A stretch of 64,000 nucleotides of DNA, taken from the NCBI RefSeq assembly GCF_009363115.1, contig NZ_CP045298.1, positions 4,027,501-4,091,500 of the forward strand, written 5' to 3'. The DNA comes from Paenibacillus brasilensis (GTDB lineage Bacteria > Bacillota > Bacilli > Paenibacillales > Paenibacillaceae). The notes under the pieces were generated by a model. It did no database searches. It saw nothing but the letters and a program-made list of their open reading frames with translations, and was not told the DNA's origin. How positions within the stretch are numbered: the stretch's first letter is position 1; each line of letters begins with the position of its first letter. The position numbers were made by a program, and so were the translations under genes. This document shows positions 24,036-35,439 of this stretch, in pieces.

Positions 24036-24818
24036 ATGGCTACAAACTTTAAGATTGAAGGTCTCAAAGCGACCATTGAAGGCAAGGAAATTTTGAAAGG
24101 TATTAACCTCGAAATGAAAGGTGGAGAAATCCACGCGATCATGGGTCCTAACGGTACAGGTAAAAGTACATTGGCTTCTGCTTTGATGGGTCATCCTAAA
24201 TATGAAGTCACAGAGGGCAACGTAACTTTGGATGGAGAAGACGTGCTGGACATGGAAGTGGATGAGCGCGCACGCGCGGGATTGTTCCTGGCGATGCAGT
24301 ATCCGAGCGAAATTGCAGGGGTAACGAATTCCGACTTTTTACGCAGTGCCATTAATGCACGCCGTGAAGAAGGACAAGAAATCTCTCTGATCAAGTTTAT
24401 CCGTCAAATGGAAAGCAAAATGAAGGAGCTTGAAATGAATCCTGAGTTTGCTCACCGTTATCTGAACGAAGGCTTTTCCGGTGGTGAGAAAAAACGGAAT
24501 GAAATTCTGCAAATGATGATGATTGATCCGAAAATTGTCATTCTTGACGAAATCGACTCCGGTCTTGATATTGATGCTTTGAGAATCGTGGCTAACGGTG
24601 TGAACGCTATGCGTTCTGAGGACCGTGGTTTTCTCGTGATTACCCACTACCAACGTCTGTTGAACTATATTAAGCCTGATTATGTGCACGTTATGATGCA
24701 AGGACGTATCGTTAAATCCGGTGGTCCTGAGCTGGCTGAACGTCTGGAAGCAGATGGCTACGATTGGATCAAGGAAGAGCTGGGCATCGTTGACGAAACT
24801 GTAGGACAAGAGGCGTAA
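24036..24818 (+). CDS. sufC: Fe-S cluster assembly ATPase SufC
   Basis: A 260-residue ABC-type ATPase of the SufBCD scaffold for Fe-S cluster assembly. Walker A GPNGTGKST, signature FSGGEKKRNE, Walker B KIVILDEIDSGLD and the switch His in LVITHYQRLL are all present. The ATG at 24036 follows GGAGGG by 9 nt and gives the family's standard start (ATNFKIEGLKATI); a longer open frame back to 23895 runs through the regulatory region and is not coding. It is the first gene of sufCDSUB. Confidence 0.97.
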   Translation: MATNFKIEGLKATIEGKEILKGINLEMKGGEIHAIMGPNGTGKSTLASALMGHPKYEVTEGNVTLDGEDVLDMEVDERARAGLFLAMQYPSEIAGVTNSDFLRSAINARREEGQEISLIKFIRQMESKMKELEMNPEFAHRYLNEGFSGGEKKRNEILQMMMIDPKIVILDEIDSGLDIDALRIVANGVNAMRSEDRGFLVITHYQRLLNYIKPDYVHVMMQGRIVKSGGPELAERLEADGYDWIKEELGIVDETVGQEA

Positions 24819-24841
24819 GCCGGAAGCGAGGAGGAAAACTG

Positions 24842-27778
<2,937 letters not shown>

Positions 27779-27808
27779 TATAACTAGGATAGAGGAGGTT
27801 TGAGAAAC

Positions 27809-29206
27809 ATGGCCAAGAAAGCACCGGAAATGGAAGAGTATAAATATGGCTTTCGTGATGAGCACAAGTCCATTTTCCAAACAGGTAAGGGTCTCACTCC
27901 GGAAATTGTAAAGGAAATCTCCAAAATTAAAGGTGAACCGGATTGGATGTTGGAGTTCCGCCTGAAAGCATTGAAACAGTTTGAAAAAATGCCAATGCCA
28001 ACCTGGGGCGGAGATATGGATGAGCTGGATTTCAACGATATCCAGTACTATGTAAGACCTTCCGAGAAACAAGGAAAAACGTGGGAAGAGGTTCCTACGG
28101 AAATTAAGGAAACTTTTGATAAACTGGGGATTCCCGAAGCGGAGCAAAAGTTTTTGGCTGGTGTATCTGCACAGTATGAGTCCGAGGTTGTCTACCACAG
28201 TATGCAAAAGGAACTGGAAGAGCAGGGCGTTATTTTCATGGACACCGATACAGCGCTGCGTGAGCACCCTGAGATTCTGAAGGAGTACTTTGCGACCGTT
28301 GTACCTCCTGCGGACAACAAGTTTGCAGCACTGAACAGTGCGGTATGGTCAGGTGGTAGCTTTATCTACGTACCTAAAGGTGTAAAATGTGAAGTTCCAT
28401 TGCAGGCTTACTTCCGCATTAACTCGGAAAACATGGGACAATTTGAGCGTACGCTCATTATTGCCGATGAAGACAGCTTTGTGCACTATGTAGAAGGCTG
28501 TACGGCTCCGATTTACAGCACGAACTCGCTGCATAGCGCCGTGGTGGAAATCATTTGTAAGAAGAACGCACGCGTTCGTTATACAACGATTCAGAACTGG
28601 GCGCCAAATATCTACAACCTGGTAACTAAACGTGCAGTTGCAGAAGAAAATGCAACGATGGAATGGGTCGATGGCAACATCGGTTCCAAGCTGACGATGA
28701 AGTATCCCGCTGTTGTCCTGAAAGGCCGCGGAGCCAAAGGTATGGTCTTGTCCATCGCAGTTGCAGGTAAAGGCCAGCATCAGGATGCAGGGGCGAAAAT
28801 GATCCACTTGGCGCCAGATACCACATCTACCATTGTATCCAAGTCGATCAGTAAACATGGCGGTAAAGTTACGTATCGCGGATTGGCTTCATTCGGTCGT
28901 CAGGCTCAAGGTGCAAAATCAAATATCAAGTGTGATACGTTGATTTTGGATAACCAGTCAACCTCCGACACCATTCCTTATAATGAAATCATGAATGATG
29001 ACATTACGCTTGAGCACGAAGCAACGGTTTCCAAAGTATCGGAAGATCAGTTGTTCTATCTGATGAGCCGTGGTTTGACGGAAGCAGAAGCGACTCAAAT
29101 GATCGTTATGGGCTTTATCGAGCCGTTCACCAAAGAGCTGCCGATGGAGTATGCGGTAGAAATGAACCGTTTGATCAAGTTTGAGATGGAAGGTTCCATC
29201 GGATAA
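27809..29206 (+). CDS. sufB: Fe-S cluster assembly protein SufB
   Basis: A 465-residue central subunit of the SufBCD scaffold. Characteristic segments: [15 protein letters not shown] near the N terminus, [36 protein letters not shown] (conserved Cys), [17 protein letters not shown] and the SufB C-terminal [16 protein letters not shown] 27809 has AGGAGG 10 nt upstream; an in-frame TTG at 27800 is only 1 nt from it. It is the last gene of sufCDSUB and is followed by terminators. Confidence 0.97.
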   Translation: MAKKAPEMEEYKYGFRDEHKSIFQTGKGLTPEIVKEISKIKGEPDWMLEFRLKALKQFEKMPMPTWGGDMDELDFNDIQYYVRPSEKQGKTWEEVPTEIKETFDKLGIPEAEQKFLAGVSAQYESEVVYHSMQKELEEQGVIFMDTDTALREHPEILKEYFATVVPPADNKFAALNSAVWSGGSFIYVPKGVKCEVPLQAYFRINSENMGQFERTLIIADEDSFVHYVEGCTAPIYSTNSLHSAVVEIICKKNARVRYTTIQNWAPNIYNLVTKRAVAEENATMEWVDGNIGSKLTMKYPAVVLKGRGAKGMVLSIAVAGKGQHQDAGAKMIHLAPDTTSTIVSKSISKHGGKVTYRGLASFGRQAQGAKSNIKCDTLILDNQSTSDTIPYNEIMNDDITLEHEATVSKVSEDQLFYLMSRGLTEAEATQMIVMGFIEPFTKELPMEYAVEMNRLIKFEMEGSIG

Positions 29207-29217
29207 GGCGCAGCACC

Positions 29218-29240
29218 CCTTGATACGACAAGGTTTTTTA
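29218..29240 (+). terminator. short terminator after sufB
   Basis: CCTTG (29218-29222) pairs with CAAGG (29229-29233), followed by TTTTTT. Confidence 0.6.
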
Positions 29241-29269
29241 AGATACTCTAAAGGAGTTAAATCCGAGTG

Positions 29270-29287
29270 GTGCCGATTTTGTGCCGA
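29270..29287. repeat. tandem GTGCCGA repeat, possible old integrase arm site
   Basis: GTGCCGA occurs at 29270-29276 and 29281-29287, an 11-bp period like the TTTTTGTGACC pair beside the integrase at 20075. It lies in the loop of a 10-bp hairpin (29259-29268 with 29287-29296), just outside the suf operon. It may be a scar of an excised element, or chance. Confidence 0.35.
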
Positions 29288-29306
29288 CTCGGATTTCCTG
29301 CTAGAT

Positions 29307-29346
29307 AGGAGACGAACTTTTTAAGTTCGTCTCCTTTTATTTTTCT
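29307..29346 (+). terminator. strong terminator downstream of suf
   Basis: A 13-bp perfect stem (29307-29319 with 29323-29335), a 3-nt loop and then TTTTATTTTTC. Confidence 0.9.
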
Positions 29347-29538
29347 GTAATGTTTACATATGTGTCAGCAGTTGAATCGTGAAAATTAGAAAGGAACGGG
29401 CTATGATTCGGTTTGTTTAAAACGGGGAGGCAGCATTAAAATTTTATTGTTGAGACTGTGGATGATTGCCTAGCACTTAAATATGTTTGCTTAATAGGAT
29501 GTTTGTGAGCGACATAAACTTAAGGAGGCACACAATGG

Positions 29539-29919
29539 ATGCAGAAGAAGAAAACTGCAGTAAAGAAGAAAACTGCAGTAAAGAAGAAAACTCTCTCTTC
29601 TCAACAGACACAGAGGCATGTACATGAATTTGAAGGTAGTACCAAACTGGCTGAAGAAGGCGCAGACCGACATAACCATCGCTTTGCAGGTGTTACTGGG
29701 CAAGCGATTCGATTAGGAAGAAGTCATGTCCATGAAATTGATCTTACGAAAACTGATTTCTTGAACCATTTTCATAATCTGAAAAAGATTAGAACAGGAC
29801 CGGCTATTCCAGTCGGAAATGGCAAGCACGTACATTTTGTTACAGGTCAAACTACATTAAATGATGGTCATGTACACCAGTTTAATTTTGCAACATTGAT
29901 TCAGTCACCTCTTATTTAA
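29539..29919 (+). CDS. ymaF: YmaF-family protein
   Basis: A 126-residue protein with the His-rich YmaF pattern: RHVHEFEGSTKLAEEG, DRHNHRFAGVTG, SHVHEIDLTKTDFLNHFHN, GNGKHVHFVTGQTT and GHVHQFNFAT. The regularly spaced H-x-H motifs suggest metal binding; the function is not known. The N terminus is built from an exact 18-bp tandem repeat coding KKKTAV (29545-29592). The YmaF frame must start at ATG 29539, 10 nt after AAGGAGG (29522-29528). A better-spaced ATG at 29535 opens a different 30-codon frame. It stands alone with its own terminator. Confidence 0.85.
   Translation: MQKKKTAVKKKTAVKKKTLSSQQTQRHVHEFEGSTKLAEEGADRHNHRFAGVTGQAIRLGRSHVHEIDLTKTDFLNHFHNLKKIRTGPAIPVGNGKHVHFVTGQTTLNDGHVHQFNFATLIQSPLI
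29545..29592 (+). repeat. 18-bp tandem repeat, 2.67 copies
   Basis: AAGAAGAAAACTGCAGTA occurs at 29545-29562 and 29563-29580, with a 12-bp partial copy at 29581-29592. The unit is a multiple of three, so copy-number change would lengthen or shorten the YmaF N terminus in frame. Confidence 0.9.
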
Positions 29920-30009
29920 TGTACAAATGTAGATGTCGAGCATATTCTATATAGTAGAAGCGTGCTTTTATTGTTTTGATGGCTCTTAATAATTAGATTT
30001 AAGCGTACG

Positions 30010-30062
30010 AAGAGGCTGTCCTTTGTAGGAAAATCCTACGGATCAAGGACAACCTCTTTTTA
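30010..30062 (+). terminator. terminator of ymaF
   Basis: A 13-bp outer stem with one mismatch (AGAGGCTGTCCTT / AAGGACAACCTCT) enclosing a perfect GTAGGA/TCCTAC hairpin, then TTTTTATT. Confidence 0.88.
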
Positions 30063-30130
30063 TTCGTGTAGCCTGTGCTTTCGGTAAACCATTTCGTTCT
30101 ACCGAAGTAACGCCGGGCAGCAGTTGCAGA

Positions 30131-31195
30131 TCAGGATTCCAGATAAACTTCATCAATGGATACATGGCGTTCCTTGGACAAATCTACATACTCATTATCG
30201 CTAATCTTCACCAAAGGTCTGAAATAATCAACTGGATTATTCAGAATAATCGTCCCTGTCTGACCTGTGGTTAGAAGGACCTGCTTATTAATAAAATTGG
30301 GAAGCATGTGTCGAATGAAGACCTGGGTAGCTTCGGGGTTCAGGTGTCCAAAGCTCATGCTATGCAGCTCGCGTAACACGGCAAGCAGCTCTTGTTTTGT
30401 TTGATACACACGATTGGAAATCATAGCGCTATACACGTCGGCAATGGCCGTTATGCTGGCGAAAGGATGAATCTCTTCCTTAAAGAGTCCACGGGGATAC
30501 CCGCTTCCATCTTCACGCTCGTGATGCTGCAGGGCGACGATTGCTGAAATTTCATCACTGGTCGAATTACGAATGATATCAAAGCCATATTGGGAGTGCT
30601 TTTTCATTTCGTGAAATTCTTCTGGCGTTAATTTATCAGGCTTATTCAAAATTTCATTTGGTATCATGGACTTGCCTATATCGTGTAAATATCCGGCTTT
30701 ACCTGCGGCATAAGCCTCTTCCTCTGTATATCCAAGCCATGTGGCAATGTAATATGAGAGTACACCTACCTGGAGAGAGTGATTATACGTATACTGGTCT
30801 CCCCGTTCCATAATTAAAAGCATAGATACGACATCTTTTTGACGAGTCAGCTCTGAAACAAGGGGGCCGAATAGCTCATCAACTCGAGATTCATCAAATT
30901 TGCCAGTTGCGGAAGCTTCGAGAAACATGCTCTCAAAGCCACTGATGGTCTGCTCCATGAGGGGGACGGCGCGTCTGAGGGATTCGGGGGAAGTTGGGAC
31001 ATCGGGGGCAAAGTCAACCGGAACGCTCGTCGAACCAGTATCAATGTCAATATAGTCGACACCGTGCATGATAAGCTTGGAGATATCTTCATGCTGAAGC
31101 TCGGTGCCCTGAACCAAGACAGGTACACCGTGCCCGTTGTATGTATCGGATTTGAGGCGATCTCCTGGCTTGGCATCGGTAACGTGAACTCTCAT
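30131..31195 (-). CDS. HD-GYP domain protein (probable c-di-GMP phosphodiesterase)
   Basis: A 354-residue cytosolic protein. About residues 1-115 form an N-terminal domain (MRVHVTDAKPGDRLKSDTY) common to Firmicutes HD-GYP proteins. Residues about 130-300 are the HD-GYP domain with H in YNHSLQVG, the HD pair in GYLHDIGKSMIP, HH in LQHHEREDGSGYPRG (the GYP signature) and the later ADVYSAMISNR. All metal ligands look intact. HD-GYP proteins hydrolyse cyclic di-GMP to pGpG or GMP. There are no membrane segments. A second HD-GYP gene lies beyond yunD. Confidence 0.92.
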   Translation of the reverse strand: MRVHVTDAKPGDRLKSDTYNGHGVPVLVQGTELQHEDISKLIMHGVDYIDIDTGSTSVPVDFAPDVPTSPESLRRAVPLMEQTISGFESMFLEASATGKFDESRVDELFGPLVSELTRQKDVVSMLLIMERGDQYTYNHSLQVGVLSYYIATWLGYTEEEAYAAGKAGYLHDIGKSMIPNEILNKPDKLTPEEFHEMKKHSQYGFDIIRNSTSDEISAIVALQHHEREDGSGYPRGLFKEEIHPFASITAIADVYSAMISNRVYQTKQELLAVLRELHSMSFGHLNPEATQVFIRHMLPNFINKQVLLTTGQTGTIILNNPVDYFRPLVKISDNEYVDLSKERHVSIDEVYLES

Positions 31196-31507
31196 GTGCT
31201 AACCTCCTTATTGTCGAAAATGTGTCGAAAATACGAAACAACCCTAATATATCAAGAATTATATGGGATGACAACGACTAATTTACTATTAATCCGAGTT
31301 GTAAAATAGGTACGAGGAACCCTTTCACCTCAGATACATACGGAAGCTAGTGTTAATGCTTTTTCAATGTGTTTATGATTTGAGCCTGTAGTAGAGCCGA
31401 ATCGTTGGGGAGGTTTTCCCTTTCTCATATGTACCATAATGGTAAAGAAAATGGTATGCTTAAACATTAGAAGCTTCAAAGTCGATATATAAAGAAGGAG
31501 GGCGGTT
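31196..31507. other. divergent promoter region HD-GYP / yunD
   Basis: It holds the promoters of two divergent genes. A perfect 13-bp palindrome, TACCATAATGGTA (31432-31444), lies 64 bp before the yunD start and could be an operator. No gene is seen. Confidence 0.5.
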
Positions 31508-32962
31508 ATGGAGATGACGACTCAGCAAACGTTGACCATTTTGCATACGAATGATATACATAGTCGTTTTGGCAGCATGCCTTCGATAGCCGCAATGATT
31601 GATGAGCAGAGAGGCATATTAGGCGATGCGCTGCTTGTACTGGATATAGGAGACCACATGGATCGGATGGCCCCCGAAACGGAAGGAACGCTGGGTGGCG
31701 CAAATGTGGATGTGATCAATCTAACAGGATATGATGCGATTACGATAGGTAACAATGAAGGTCTGACTTTTCCCCCGGATATTATTGAACAGGCCTATGC
31801 GGGGATTCACTGCCCGGTTGTATGTGGCAATATGATAGATAGTGCGACGGGGGCAAGACCTTCGTGGATGAAGGAATCTCTGATTTTGGACAAAGCAGGG
31901 ATCAAGGTTGGTTTGCTTGGCTTGACGGCCCCTTTTACAGAGTTTTATCAATTGCTCGGCTGGAATGCTCTCGATCCGTTTGAGGTGCTGGGTGAGCAGA
32001 TTGCAGCACTGAGAAAGCAGGTTGATATTTTGGTTGTGATGTCTCATTTGGGTTTGCCTTCCGATGAGAAGTTAGCATCACAATTTCCGGAGATTGATGT
32101 TATTCTCGGAGGCCACACCCATCATGTGCTGGAGAAGCCGCTTTGGATAGGGAACACCGCTTTGTGTGGGGCAGGGAAGTTCGGGACACTGCTGGGTAAG
32201 GTGACACTAACACGTAGCGGGAATCATGAGCCGTTTCGAGTTGCGTCAGGCAGCGTAGTTCCTGTAGATCCCACGCTTCTGGATGAAAAAGTAGCCTCGG
32301 CCATCATGTTGCATCGCAGACATGCAGAGCGTGCTTTGGAGAGTATAGTAGCCGTAACGGATCGGGAACTGGGGATTGCATACGATCAGGAGTCCCCTTT
32401 CGGGAATTTGCTGGCACAATCGGTATCACATTTTACAGGTACAGCCATTGCGCTGGTTAATGCGGGGCAACTGCTCGGCCCGTTACCGCAAGGGGATATC
32501 AGCAAAGGAATGCTTCATTCCTTATGCCCATCGCCGATTAATGCCTGTGTTATGAAGTTGCGGGGAAGGGACATTCGGCTGGCATTGGAGCAGTCTTTAT
32601 TGCCTGAATTTGCGGACAAGCCAATGATGGGATTTGGCTTCAGAGGTAAAGTGCTTGGCACGATGTGTGTGGAGGGTTTGGAGATACAGTATGACCCGGA
32701 TCGCGCTCCTTATGATAAAGTCACACGTATTCGCGTTGCGGGTCATGTATTGGTAGAGGATGAGGAATATACAGTAGGTACACTGGATATGTTCACTTTC
32801 AGAGCAGGTTATGAGGTGCTTGCGAACGGAATGGAGCTCCGATTTATGCTTCCAGAATTTTTACGGGATTTGATTGAAATGGAGTTGAAGCGTCCGGGCG
32901 CGATGGAAGAGTGTTTTGCAGCTAGGTGGCTTCAGGTATCAAAACAATCGGGAGAGGATTAA
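31508..32962 (+). CDS. yunD: 5'-nucleotidase / metallophosphoesterase family protein YunD
   Basis: A 484-residue cytosolic protein with the two-domain 5'-nucleotidase layout. The N-terminal calcineurin-type phosphoesterase domain has TILHTNDIHSRFG, VLDIGDHMDR, TIGNNEG, MSHLGLPSD and GGHTHHV as metal-site motifs. The C-terminal substrate-binding domain spans about 290-460 (SPFGNLLAQS, FRAGYEVL). It has no signal peptide, unlike secreted UshA-type enzymes, and matches B. subtilis YunD. AAGGAGGG precedes the ATG. In B. subtilis yunD follows yunC; here a yunC remnant lies 11 kb away. It probably forms an operon with the HD-GYP gene that follows. Confidence 0.9.
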   Translation: MEMTTQQTLTILHTNDIHSRFGSMPSIAAMIDEQRGILGDALLVLDIGDHMDRMAPETEGTLGGANVDVINLTGYDAITIGNNEGLTFPPDIIEQAYAGIHCPVVCGNMIDSATGARPSWMKESLILDKAGIKVGLLGLTAPFTEFYQLLGWNALDPFEVLGEQIAALRKQVDILVVMSHLGLPSDEKLASQFPEIDVILGGHTHHVLEKPLWIGNTALCGAGKFGTLLGKVTLTRSGNHEPFRVASGSVVPVDPTLLDEKVASAIMLHRRHAERALESIVAVTDRELGIAYDQESPFGNLLAQSVSHFTGTAIALVNAGQLLGPLPQGDISKGMLHSLCPSPINACVMKLRGRDIRLALEQSLLPEFADKPMMGFGFRGKVLGTMCVEGLEIQYDPDRAPYDKVTRIRVAGHVLVEDEEYTVGTLDMFTFRAGYEVLANGMELRFMLPEFLRDLIEMELKRPGAMEECFAARWLQVSKQSGED

Positions 32963-32963
32963 G

Positions 32964-34076
32964 CTGCGACTGGTACCTGTAACATTATTGAGAGCCGGCA
33001 TGAAGCTGGGCAAAAAAATATACAATGAAAACGGAATGGTGTTGCTCTCGGAAGGTGTTGAGCTTACTCAGCGATTGATTGAACGTCTAGGCCAAGTCGG
33101 TATTGGATATGTATACATTGAGGATGCGGTAACCGAAGATATCGTGATTCCTGAAATGATTCATGAACAGACAAGGGCAGCGGCGCTACAGGAGATCAAA
33201 AAGCAGTTTCAGGGTCTGTCATCCTATTCCGTAGATCATAAGAACAAATATTTTGGAAAGTCCTTTTATAAGGTGATGGAGTCCATTCTGGATGATATCG
33301 GAAGCAGCCAGGATGCCGTCATTATGTTGATGGATATTGGAGCAGCGGACCAGGATTTGTATCATCATTCATTAAACGTATGTCTGTATACGCTTGTACT
33401 GGGAATAGCCAATGGCTACGATCACAACCAGCTTATGGAGTTGGGAATAGGTTCATTACTGCACGATATTGGAAAAATGAAAATTTCACCTCAGGTGCTT
33501 TATAAGCCAGGCAAATTGACGGACGAGGAATACGAGCATATGAAAACACACACGGTGATTGGCTACAGGCTGCTTAAAGATGAACCTGGGATTCCTTTAT
33601 TGTCAGCTCACTGTGCATTGCAGCATCATGAGCGTATCGACGGTAGCGGATATCCGAACGCTTGGAAGAAGGATCAAATCCACGAATATGCAAAATGGAT
33701 CGGTTTGGTAGATTCATACGACGCAATGACAGCAAGTCGGATATATAAGCAGGCGTTGTTGCCTTATGAAGCAATGGAGGTGCTGTACGCGGGTGCAGGT
33801 ACGCTGTATGAGCAGCGGATGCTGGAAGCCTTCCGTGACTGTGTAGCGATTTACCCTCTGGGGCTCTCTGTAGTGCTCAATACAGGGGAGGAAGGGGTTG
33901 TTGTACGTATACACCCCAAAATTCCGCAAAGGCCTGTTATTCGCATTGTGAGAGACCGGGACGGGCAGGAGCTGAAAGCACCTTACGATGTGGATTTGTC
34001 CGTATCCCTTTCGGTTATGATTACGAACACACTGGGGGCGGCCGCTGTCCCTTTCGGAGAAGTACGTGTGGATTAG
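32964..34076 (+). CDS. HD-GYP domain protein, probable CTG start
   Basis: A 370-residue HD-GYP protein. The N-terminal domain reads RLVPVTLLRAGMKLGKKIY, the HD pair is in LLHDIGKMKIS and the GYP motif in LQHHERIDGSGYPNAW, with VDSYDAMTASR later. Homologues of this class usually start MRLVP. Here the codon at that place is CTG (32964-32966), one base after the yunD stop and 6 nt downstream of AGAGG (32953-32957). No ATG/GTG/TTG is well placed; TTG 32916 lies inside yunD. A CTG start with coupling to yunD is therefore proposed. It is a likely c-di-GMP phosphodiesterase. Confidence 0.88.
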   Translation: MRLVPVTLLRAGMKLGKKIYNENGMVLLSEGVELTQRLIERLGQVGIGYVYIEDAVTEDIVIPEMIHEQTRAAALQEIKKQFQGLSSYSVDHKNKYFGKSFYKVMESILDDIGSSQDAVIMLMDIGAADQDLYHHSLNVCLYTLVLGIANGYDHNQLMELGIGSLLHDIGKMKISPQVLYKPGKLTDEEYEHMKTHTVIGYRLLKDEPGIPLLSAHCALQHHERIDGSGYPNAWKKDQIHEYAKWIGLVDSYDAMTASRIYKQALLPYEAMEVLYAGAGTLYEQRMLEAFRDCVAIYPLGLSVVLNTGEEGVVVRIHPKIPQRPVIRIVRDRDGQELKAPYDVDLSVSLSVMITNTLGAAAVPFGEVRVD

Positions 34077-34173
34077 CAGAAGGCGTTGTAGAAAGCATGC
34101 AGACGCTTTACAGGTCATGATATGATATTTATATGTCTTTTGAGGTTAATAACAGAAATAAGGTGAAAACATA

Positions 34174-35304
34174 ATGACAGTTCTACAAAACAATATATTT
34201 CCCCCAATATCGCCATCATACGACCCGTGGGACCCAATTGTCTCACTGCGTACACATGGTCGTCATTTGCTGACAAGTGTGGAAATGACTGTGACGCATC
34301 TGTGCAATATGCGCTGTGAGCATTGCGCTGTTGGCGATATGCTGGTCATGAAGGAGGCTCCTTTTCTACCGTTAGATCTGATGCTGAAGCGGCTGGATGA
34401 GGTTGAGCATCTGGAGACGATCAGTATTACAGGCGGAGAACCTGCTTTGCTCGATAAAACGGTTGATGAAGTGATCGTACCGTTGCTGAAATATGCCAAG
34501 GAGCGCGGCATTCGCTCACAAATAAACTCCAACCTGACATTGGATATCCGCCGATATGAGAAGATGCTTCCTTATTTGGATGTCATGCATATATCATTTA
34601 ATTATTTGAATGCCGACGATTTTTATGAGGTAGGTTTTGCGAATACCGGACGTCCGACTCCTCGCGCGGGTGCTGTTCGCCTTTATGAGAAAATGGTGGA
34701 GAATGCCCGTAAATTAAGCGAGATGGGCATGTTCATTTCAGCTGAATCCATGATTAATTATCGGACTCACACGAAGCTGGACGGTATTCATCAGTTAATT
34801 AATGAAATGGGATGCCGACGGCATGAAGTTCATCCGATGTATGCATCGAATTTTGCCTCTGCCCTGCCTGTGCTCTCACTGGGCGACATGCGCAGCGCTA
34901 TTCATAAGTTGCTGGATGTGCGTAATCAGGATATGTGGATGTTATTCGGTACCCTGCCGTTCTTTGCTTGTTCTGATCGGGAGGAGGATCGCAAGCTGCT
35001 TCGCCGCCTGCGTCAGGAGCCGAATATTACGGTGCGTAATGACCCGGACGGTAGAAACCGCGTTAATGTGAATATGTTCACGGGTAGCGTATATGTGACG
35101 GATTTCGCAGACATTCCTGCTTTTGGCAACATTCAGGAGCAAGGTTTGGACGAAATTTTCGGGGAATGGCTGAATGAGCACCCGCTGAACCAGACCGTTA
35201 ATTGTCATTGTGATGCCGCTACCTGCTGTGGACCGAATCTGCTTGTGGCGGACATGTATTACAAGGGAGTAGATTTTAAATCAAGAAAAGCATTACAACT
35301 ATAA
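34174..35304 (+). CDS. yfkAB: radical SAM protein YfkAB
   Basis: A 376-residue radical SAM enzyme. The [4Fe-4S] cluster motif C-N-M-R-C-E-H-C lies near residue 46. SITGGEPAL gives the SAM-binding GGEP motif. The C-terminal CxCxxxxC signature (N-C-H-C-D-A-A-T-C-C) identifies the YfkAB subfamily and suggests an auxiliary cluster. The reaction is not known. The gene is free-standing, between the HD-GYP gene and a CNNM-type membrane protein. Confidence 0.92.
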   Translation: MTVLQNNIFPPISPSYDPWDPIVSLRTHGRHLLTSVEMTVTHLCNMRCEHCAVGDMLVMKEAPFLPLDLMLKRLDEVEHLETISITGGEPALLDKTVDEVIVPLLKYAKERGIRSQINSNLTLDIRRYEKMLPYLDVMHISFNYLNADDFYEVGFANTGRPTPRAGAVRLYEKMVENARKLSEMGMFISAESMINYRTHTKLDGIHQLINEMGCRRHEVHPMYASNFASALPVLSLGDMRSAIHKLLDVRNQDMWMLFGTLPFFACSDREEDRKLLRRLRQEPNITVRNDPDGRNRVNVNMFTGSVYVTDFADIPAFGNIQEQGLDEIFGEWLNEHPLNQTVNCHCDAATCCGPNLLVADMYYKGVDFKSRKALQL

Positions 35305-35439
35305 GCATGTTGCATGTTCTTATTTGCGACTTTCAATTCCATCTAGATTGCAAATGCTCTAATTCGTATAGAGAATTCACGATGAGGGTTGCAAGTCAAA
35401 TGATGCTGAATGCCAACTATAAGAAATGGGGAGTTCGTA

